Source of the DNA: Flemingiibacterium sp045534235
GTDB lineage: Bacteria > Bacillota > Clostridia > Oscillospirales > CAG-272
Direction of reading: 5' to 3'
Assembly (NCBI GenBank): GCA_045534235.1
Contig: JAZSJI010000012.1
Span: 1-9,974, forward strand
Length of the DNA: 9,974 bases
A model generated the notes under the pieces. It was not told where the DNA came from. It worked only from the letters and a program-made list of their open reading frames with translations, and ran no database searches. The stretch's first letter is position 1. Each line of letters starts with the position of its first letter. Positions 5,709 to 9,974 of the stretch are shown piece by piece. The translations under genes and the position numbers were made by a program.

Positions 5709-7109
5709 ATGCAGCAGGCTTTTAACAATTCTTTTATGCGAAGCACGCCGATGAGTGAGAACAGCGAGCTTTTCGAGTCCCTTCTTACGGGATCGCGTGA
5801 GCACTACTCCATTCCGGCAGCGGCGTTTACCAACTATAACGTCAAGCGCGGTCTGCGTAACCCCGACGGTACGGGTGTTATGGCGGGCATCACCAAGATC
5901 GGTAACGCGCACGGTTACATAATAAACGAAGGCGATAAGATCTCCATCGACGGTGAGCTTTACTATCGAGGCTACAACGTCGCGGATCTCATTCGAGGCT
6001 ACACCGAGGAGGGACGCTACGGATTTGAGGAAACTGCGTACCTTCTCTTCTTCGGCGACCTGCCGAGTGCGAAGCAGCTCGAGGATTTCGATACGCTTCT
6101 CGACTCCTACCGTTATCTGCCGCCGAGATTTACCGACGAGGTAATTATGCGTGCGCCCACACCGTCGCTTATGAACAAGATCGCGACGAGCGTTTTGGCG
6201 CTCTATGCTTACGACGAAAACCCCGACGAAACCAGCCTTGAAAATATGCTCCGCCAGTCGATGCAGCTTTTAGCGCGCCTGCCCATCATCGCGGCGCAGA
6301 CGTACGCGTTCAACAGAAGCTATTTCCACGGCGAGAGCCTTAATATCCACAATCCGCAGAACAATCTCTCAACAGCGCAGAACTTCCTGCGTATTATGCG
6401 CCCCGACTGCAGCTACACCGAGGCGGAGGCGAAGCTTCTCGACCTTTGTCTTGTGCTCCACGCAGAGCACGGCGGCGGTAACAACTCGGCGTTCACCTGC
6501 CGCGTCGTTTCCTCGTCGGGAACAGACAGCTACTCGGCAATCGCGTCCGCAATAAGCTCGCTCAAGGGTCCCAAGCACGGCGGTGCGAACATCAAGGTTT
6601 GCGAGATGTTCGACTGCATCAAGTCGGGCGTTAAGAATTGGGAGAATGATGACGAGGTCGCCGCGTTCCTCGAAAAGCTTATGCGAGGCGAGGAGGGTGA
6701 CCACTCGGGTCTTATCTACGGTATGGGACACGCGATATACACGCTGTCAGACCCGCGTGCGGTTGCGCTCAAGAAGTACGCGAAGGATCTTGCAAAGGGA
6801 ACGGATTTTGAGCGTGAGTTCGCGCTTCTCGAGGCTGTCGAGCGTCTGACGCCCGACATTTATTCAAAGCACAAGAAGCTTGACAAGCGTATCTGCGCGA
6901 ACGTCGACCTCTATTCGGGACTTGTCTACCGTATGCTCGGCATACCTGTTGAGCTTTACACGCCCCTTTTCGCGATCGCGAGAATGGCAGGCTGGTGTGC
7001 ACACCGCATCGAGGAGGTCACCACGGGCAAGAAGATCATTCGCCCTGCATACAAGGCTATCTCGAAGCCGCGTGAATACGTGCCGCTTATCGTTCGAGGT
7101 GGGGAGTAA
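5709..7109 (+). CDS. gltA: Citrate synthase (citrate/2-methylcitrate synthase family)
   Basis: A 466-residue cytoplasmic enzyme that condenses acetyl-CoA with oxaloacetate to give citrate; acceptance of propionyl-CoA cannot be excluded. The catalytic triad is visible: His254 in HAEHGGGNNSAFT (251-263), His290 in GPKHGGAN (287-294) and Asp400 in NVDLYSG (398-404). Oxaloacetate-binding features include GMGHAIYTLSDPR (338-350) and Arg433 in AHRIEE. The N-terminus carries about 45 residues before the conserved KRGLRNPDGTGV segment, and the total is longer than the compact ~370-residue type. This is the Si-type fold, not the unrelated Re-citrate synthase found in some Clostridia. GGAGG (5697-5701) lies 7 nt before ATG 5709, which fixes the start. 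The gene has its own promoter and terminator, with no aconitase or isocitrate dehydrogenase beside it. Confidence 0.95.
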   Translation: MQQAFNNSFMRSTPMSENSELFESLLTGSREHYSIPAAAFTNYNVKRGLRNPDGTGVMAGITKIGNAHGYIINEGDKISIDGELYYRGYNVADLIRGYTEEGRYGFEETAYLLFFGDLPSAKQLEDFDTLLDSYRYLPPRFTDEVIMRAPTPSLMNKIATSVLALYAYDENPDETSLENMLRQSMQLLARLPIIAAQTYAFNRSYFHGESLNIHNPQNNLSTAQNFLRIMRPDCSYTEAEAKLLDLCLVLHAEHGGGNNSAFTCRVVSSSGTDSYSAIASAISSLKGPKHGGANIKVCEMFDCIKSGVKNWENDDEVAAFLEKLMRGEEGDHSGLIYGMGHAIYTLSDPRAVALKKYAKDLAKGTDFEREFALLEAVERLTPDIYSKHKKLDKRICANVDLYSGLVYRMLGIPVELYTPLFAIARMAGWCAHRIEEVTTGKKIIRPAYKAISKPREYVPLIVRGGE

Positions 7110-7118
7110 GGGATACGC

Positions 7119-7136
7119 GCTTTCTTGAAAGAAAGC
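7119..7136. repeat. Short near-perfect palindrome after the citrate synthase gene
   Basis: GCTTTCTT (7119-7126) and AAGAAAGC (7129-7136) are perfect inverted repeats separated by 2 nt. It begins 10 nt after the stop codon and upstream of the true terminator. It has no U-tract, and its function is not clear. Confidence 0.5.
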
Positions 7137-7199
7137 TGTGCAAAGAACTTTATACAACGCTTCGCTTACCTTTGGTTTGTGAGTGGGAAAATAAGATTT

Positions 7200-7229
7200 A
7201 GCGCTCTCGGTCGAGGGCGCTTCTTTTTT
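7200..7229 (+). terminator. Rho-independent terminator of the citrate synthase gene
   Basis: A 9-bp stem (7200-7208 with 7213-7221, one T-G wobble) around a GGTC loop is followed by TCTTTTTT. It lies 90 nt after the stop codon. Confidence 0.85.
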
Positions 7230-7549
7230 GCTCCGAGCACCGTATCCCGCGCCATATCCAGCCGGGAACCCTGCATCCCGGCAACTGTTTGGCGGTGCCG
7301 GGAGATGGCAATATCACGCTTGGAGTGGTTGCCGTGCGCGGACGCTTCGCTGCGCGCAAAAGTAAGTCGGAGCAGCGTGGGGAGCGGACGCTTCGCTGCG
7401 CGCGAGGTTAGCCAAAGCCGCGTGCGCGCGATAGCGCTCCGCGCCGCCTATTAGCCGCAGAATCGCGCACCGTCGCGCACGCAAAGCCACCCTTTTCGTT
7501 TTCCCCGAGCGCGTGGAACGCGCGAGGATAACACAAGCGCTTACCGCAC
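7230..7549. other. GC-rich non-coding stretch with inverted repeats
   Basis: About 320 bp between two facing terminators, with no recognisable protein in any frame. It is strongly GC-rich and full of CGCG words. Possible structures include GCCGGGA (7261-7267) with TCCCGGC (7276-7282), an enclosing pairing of 7251-7259 with 7301-7309 (one mismatch), and GCGCGT (7509-7514) with ACGCGC (7518-7523). It may be a decayed gene, an accumulation of short repeats or a structured element. No promoter that would transcribe it was seen. Confidence 0.5.
7338..7403. repeat. 20-nt direct repeat in the GC-rich spacer
   Basis: An identical 20-nt sequence with core GGACGCTTCGCTGCG occurs at 7338-7357 and 7384-7403, 46 bp apart. 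The first copy, with one base on each side, can fold into an imperfect hairpin with GCGCG/CGCGC arms and a TTC loop, resembling small palindromic REP-like units. Confidence 0.75.
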
Positions 7550-7573
7550 AAAAAAGGGAGGCTTTCGCCTCCC
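7550..7573 (-). terminator. Rho-independent terminator of the three-gene operon
   Basis: Read on the minus strand, a 7-bp GC-rich stem (7573-7567 with 7562-7556) with a GAAA tetraloop is followed by six T. It lies 9 nt after the stop of the last operon gene. Confidence 0.92.
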
Positions 7574-7582
7574 CGTGCAGTA

Positions 7583-7777
7583 TCAGTTTTGCTTTTGCAC
7601 GCTCTTATACTCGTTATAATACTTATAAAACGGGCATCTCGGGCTTGACATCATACGGTAATACTCGTCCTCGTCGAGATTTGCGATGCAGACGTTTTCT
7701 TGCATATCGTCGTCCCAGTCGAAAAACTCGCAGGTTTCGCAGTTCGACTCGGGCGGTCTTTTTTTCCTTTTATACAT
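7583..7777 (-). CDS. Small Cys-rich DUF6472-like protein
   Basis: A 64-residue protein with a basic N-terminus and four cysteines: Cys13 and Cys16 in NCETC, Cys30, and Cys48 in RCPF. The pattern CxxC...C...CP, the LDEDEYYR block (34-41) and the C-terminal NEYKSVQKQN resemble the DUF6472 family of short Firmicutes proteins as I remember it; no function is established. The four Cys could bind one zinc ion, which is inference. It is the last gene of a minus-strand operon. Its ATG lies 6 nt after the stop of the preceding membrane-protein gene, and its AAAAGG RBS overlaps that gene's last codons, so translation is probably coupled. A terminator follows directly. Confidence 0.82.
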   Translation of the reverse strand: MYKRKKRPPESNCETCEFFDWDDDMQENVCIANLDEDEYYRMMSSPRCPFYKYYNEYKSVQKQN

Positions 7778-7783
7778 AGCACG

Positions 7784-8536
7784 TTACCTTTTTATAAATT
7801 TTTTATTTCGTATAAACGCCGCGAGATGCTTTTTATGCGTGCAAAGCTTCTCGGTGCAGTTCTTGCACGCGATGCCGGCATTAGTTGTTTCGGAGAAGCG
7901 CTCGGGGTGAAGTCGGAGTGATATCTCCCAGAAAAGAAGGAGCAGTAGTGACAGCACGAGCAGACTCCACGTGTACCAATCGGGGATAAATACAAACGGG
8001 GTGAACATCATCGCGAAATCCCAGTTGTAGATGCGACAGTCCGTACAGCAGCGGTTTTTCATAAACCACGCCTGAAACGGGCAGAAGAACAGTATGCATA
8101 TCATATCGCATACGCCGTATGCGAGGCTCACGAGTATCAATATGCCAGCGTCGATAACGTGTGTAAAATAAAGCACGCCGATGATGCCGTTTAAGGCAAA
8201 CCACGCGAGTGCGACCGAGAGCGTGCGACGCCACGACTGCAAAACGGGCTTCCCTTCGCCGGTTGGTCGGTAGTTGCGTTTGAACTGCTTTTGACATCCG
8301 GGGCTTTCGATCCTTGAAGGGAAGAAGCGCAGAGCCATCTCGACAACGAAGATTATCCATATCGCGCCGAGAAACCACGGGATGATTTTATACTCTCCGC
8401 TCAGCATATCGTATTCGCCCGTAATCTTATTGAGAATGTAGAAAAAGAGGGCGGCGGCGAGCATAAGCGAGCGCCCGACGAGCTTGACCAGATGAAGCGC
8501 GGATATTTTTGAGAGAAGCGGTTTTTTTCTTTTCAT
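7784..8536 (-). CDS. Polytopic Cys-rich membrane protein, function unknown
   Basis: A 250-residue integral membrane protein with about six hydrophobic segments (near 22-38, 51-69, 106-124, 129-151, 173-185 and 189-206). A loop after segment 4 carries CPFQAWFMKNRCCTDCRIYN (152-171), and the hydrophilic tail carries CKNCTEKLC (224-232), both of metal-binding appearance. There are ten cysteines in all (81, 143, 147, 152, 163, 164, 167, 224, 227, 232). I recall similar uncharacterised proteins in Clostridia, especially the CKNCTEKLC tail, but no named function. It is the middle gene of the operon: 7 nt after the preceding gene and 6 nt before the DUF6472-like gene. A GGAG about 12 nt before the ATG overlaps the end of the preceding gene. 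Metal binding or redox sensing at the membrane is inference. Confidence 0.8.
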   Translation of the reverse strand: MKRKKPLLSKISALHLVKLVGRSLMLAAALFFYILNKITGEYDMLSGEYKIIPWFLGAIWIIFVVEMALRFFPSRIESPGCQKQFKRNYRPTGEGKPVLQSWRRTLSVALAWFALNGIIGVLYFTHVIDAGILILVSLAYGVCDMICILFFCPFQAWFMKNRCCTDCRIYNWDFAMMFTPFVFIPDWYTWSLLVLSLLLLLFWEISLRLHPERFSETTNAGIACKNCTEKLCTHKKHLAAFIRNKKFIKR

Positions 8537-8543
8537 AAATTAT

Positions 8544-9488
8544 TTATTCTCCGATAAAGTAGCTTTTGAGCAGTGCTTCGGTAGCTTCGGGCAACACGCG
8601 CAATCCGTACACGGACATACGCTCGTACTCGGGCGTGGCGAAATAATCCTCGGCGTCAAGCTCCGCGGCAAAGTCCTCGTATTCCAAAACGTAGAGCGTG
8701 CCTTTAAAATTTACAATCGTTACGTAGTCAAGAAGCACCGCTCCGTCCTCGCTTACCACGTCGATATAGACGTAATCTATGGTGTCGTAGTACGAGCCTT
8801 TTTCGTATGAAACTATCTCGATGAACTCAAGGCTGTCAAAGCCTTGTGAGTACAGAGCGTGAATCTCGCTCTCGACGGTTGAGTCGAGGCGGTAATACTC
8901 GGTGGAGTAGTTGCCACGTCCGTCGTATGAGGAAGCGTAGCGGTAGTAGGCTTTCGGACAATTTGAGTAGTAATCCGTGACGGCGGCTTTGTCCTCGGCA
9001 CGGCAGTAAAGCGAATATTCGCCAACGATCAGCTCGTATCCGCTATCGTTTATGATAGGGTAGAAGTTGAATGAGGTGTGGCGCTCTATTGCTTCGTCGG
9101 GAATATAGTGAAAAACGGGCGTATTTGCCGTTTGCGCCGTTTCATAGGCAAAGCCGAGGTCGTTAAGCAGCGTATAGGTCGCGCCGTCTGCAACGAAGTC
9201 GCCCCAATAGCCATCCGTGAACTCGACTGCAATCTCGGTTTTCACGAAATCGTGTGGATACGTGAAGTTTGAGCCTACGATAAGCCCGAAAAAGACTATA
9301 GGTGTCAGCGCAACAAGTGCACCAATGCGCGTGACCACGGCAGATACAACGAGAAGCGGCTTGCCGAAGCGCTTGCCTCGGACCATAAGAGCCGCGAACA
9401 GGGCTTCACCGCCGATGCCGAATACGGCGATCATTACGCCGATAAAAACTACTACAAAACCAAATCCTAAAGCAAATACGGCACCCAT
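8544..9488 (-). CDS. Membrane-anchored protein of unknown function
   Basis: A 314-residue protein I do not recognise. Two N-terminal hydrophobic segments (about 4-26 and 44-72) flank a short basic loop (MVRGKRFGK, 35-43), which by the positive-inside rule should be cytoplasmic. The remaining 240 residues are then outside the cell. That part is acidic and unusually rich in Tyr and Asp, with mixed beta-like segments such as DTIDYVYIDVV and GTLYVLEYEDF; no catalytic motif is evident. The start is fixed by GGAGG (9494-9498), 5 nt before the ATG. It is the first gene of a three-gene operon with a promoter at 9552-9580. An extracellular sensing or binding role is a guess from topology only. Confidence 0.75.
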   Translation of the reverse strand: MGAVFALGFGFVVVFIGVMIAVFGIGGEALFAALMVRGKRFGKPLLVVSAVVTRIGALVALTPIVFFGLIVGSNFTYPHDFVKTEIAVEFTDGYWGDFVADGATYTLLNDLGFAYETAQTANTPVFHYIPDEAIERHTSFNFYPIINDSGYELIVGEYSLYCRAEDKAAVTDYYSNCPKAYYRYASSYDGRGNYSTEYYRLDSTVESEIHALYSQGFDSLEFIEIVSYEKGSYYDTIDYVYIDVVSEDGAVLLDYVTIVNFKGTLYVLEYEDFAAELDAEDYFATPEYERMSVYGLRVLPEATEALLKSYFIGE

Positions 9489-9551
9489 TTATACCTCCAA
9501 GGCTGTGAGCTGATAAACTACTTAAAAATGCGACAACATTCTTCCATTTTC

Positions 9552-9580
9552 ATTATAACACAAACGAAATTAAAAGTCAA
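9552..9580 (-). promoter_or_regulatory. Sigma-A promoter of the three-gene operon
   Basis: On the minus strand, TTGACT (9580-9575) and a consensus TATAAT (9557-9552) are 17 nt apart. A second TTGACT lies just upstream at 9588-9583. The start of transcription would be near 9545, about 57 nt before the first ATG. Confidence 0.88.
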
Positions 9581-9588
9581 TAAGTCAA

Positions 9589-9698
9589 AAAAATAGCTAC
9601 GCGCTTGCGCAAACAGTGCCAAAATCGAAGAAAATGGGCGATTTTGCGAGCAAATGCATATGTAAATTGAAATTTTGAAACTTTTTTTGAAAAAGGTA
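9589..9698. other. Divergent spacer between the operon and rplM promoters
   Basis: The 110 bp between two divergent promoters hold no gene. There is an inverted repeat AAAATCG (9621-9627) / CGATTTT (9639-9645) with an 11-nt loop, and A/T tracts at 9666-9695 that could act as an UP element for the rplM promoter. Confidence 0.45.
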
Positions 9699-9727
9699 TT
9701 GACAAGCATAGTTTTGTGTGATATAAT
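9699..9727 (+). promoter_or_regulatory. Strong sigma-A promoter of rplM
   Basis: Consensus TTGACA (9699-9704) and consensus TATAAT (9722-9727) are separated by exactly 17 nt, with A/T tracts just upstream. This is as expected for a ribosomal protein operon. The start of transcription would be near 9734. Confidence 0.93.
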
Positions 9728-9732
9728 AGTGC

Positions 9733-9830
9733 ACGTTGAGAAAGTCTGCCATTGTGACTAACCCATCGCGAGGGCGGACAAACCAAGCCGTATTACGGCA
9801 AAATATTCTACCGAAAGGAATTTACCTATT
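9733..9830 (+). ncRNA. Probable ribosomal protein L13 leader (autoregulatory 5' UTR)
   Basis: The roughly 97-nt leader of rplM holds a stem of GTCTGCC (9744-9750) with GGCGGAC (9773-9779, one T-G pair) enclosing a 22-nt loop that contains CTAACCC, and a hairpin GCCGT (9787-9791) / ACGGC (9795-9799). Firmicutes rplM-rpsI operons are known to carry a conserved leader (Rfam L13_leader) thought to let L13 repress its own synthesis. Position, size and the paired elements fit this family. The match is by memory and context, not by model search. Confidence 0.6.
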
Positions 9831-9974
9831 ATGTCCACATACATGGCTAAAAAGGAAACCCTCGAGCGCAAGTGGTACGTAATCGACGCAGCAGGCAAGC
9901 CCCTCGGCAAGACCGCTGTTCTCGCAGCTACCATTTTAAGAGGTAAGCACAGACCCGAATACACCCCCAACGTT
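9831..9974 (+). CDS. rplM: 50S ribosomal protein L13 (5' part only)
   Basis: The first 48 codons are visible and the frame runs off the window. The sequence has the typical L13 N-terminus: MSTYMAKKETLERKWYVIDA, then GKPLGK (22-27) and ILRGKHRPEYTPNV (35-48), close to the usual clostridial form. L13 is an early-assembly 23S rRNA-binding protein of the large subunit. ATG 9831 fits the MST start common in relatives; an in-frame ATG at 9843 would drop four residues. AAAGGAA (9814-9820) is the RBS, with somewhat long spacing. rpsI (S9) would be expected downstream. Codon use is biased as in highly expressed genes. Confidence 0.95.
   Translation, partial: MSTYMAKKETLERKWYVIDAAGKPLGKTAVLAATILRGKHRPEYTPNV

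Noticed and set aside
7125..7454. A 109-codon plus-strand frame after the citrate synthase gene
   Set aside because: It runs through the citrate synthase terminator, has no good RBS, and encodes low-complexity Arg/Ser/Ala-rich sequence.
7230..7549. A tRNA or known riboswitch in the GC-rich spacer
   Set aside because: No T-loop GTTCGA-type box, acceptor pairing or known aptamer core could be found by eye.

Overview
The window looks like a chromosomal segment of an anaerobic, probably gut-dwelling member of the Clostridia (Oscillospirales/Ruminococcaceae-like). The pointers are an IspH-ribosomal protein S1 fusion, a clostridial-type AbrB with a C-terminal CxxC...CxxC zinc knuckle, a DUF6472-like small Cys-rich protein, strong AGGAGG-type ribosome binding sites, sigma-A promoters with 17-nt spacers, and a hairpin-rich intergenic repeat of a kind I recall from gut Firmicutes. 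I see no phage, transposase, CRISPR or tRNA. Placement below class level is inference.

Layout: (1) 1-1539 (+), 3' part of the ispH-rpsA fusion, ending at a terminator. (2) 1614-2468 (+), a SAM-dependent methyltransferase starting 26 nt after that terminator, followed by an 18-bp bidirectional terminator. (3) 2556-2801 (-), AbrB-like regulator with its own promoter. (4) 3087-4310 (-), CapA-like lipoprotein, and 4485-5408 (-), diacylglycerol/lipid kinase, separated by a hairpin-rich repeat; the only convincing promoter lies before the kinase. (5) 5709-7109 (+), citrate synthase with a strong promoter, strong RBS and terminator. (6) 7230-7549, a GC-rich non-coding stretch with a 20-nt direct repeat and many hairpins. 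(7) 9488 to 7583 (-), a tight three-gene operon: membrane-anchored protein, polytopic Cys-rich membrane protein, DUF6472-like protein, with a clear promoter and terminator. (8) 9699-9974 (+), promoter, probable L13 autoregulatory leader and the first 48 codons of rplM.

Most genes here are independent units. They cover isoprenoid and translation housekeeping (ispH-rpsA, rplM), central carbon entry (citrate synthase), envelope and lipid functions (lipid kinase, CapA-like lipoprotein) and transition-state regulation (AbrB). The most noteworthy signals are an abrupt codon and GC shift inside the ispH-rpsA fusion, coinciding with a well-placed internal RBS and ATG that could yield free S1; the repeat between the kinase and capA; the structured GC-rich spacer; and the uncharacterised three-gene operon.
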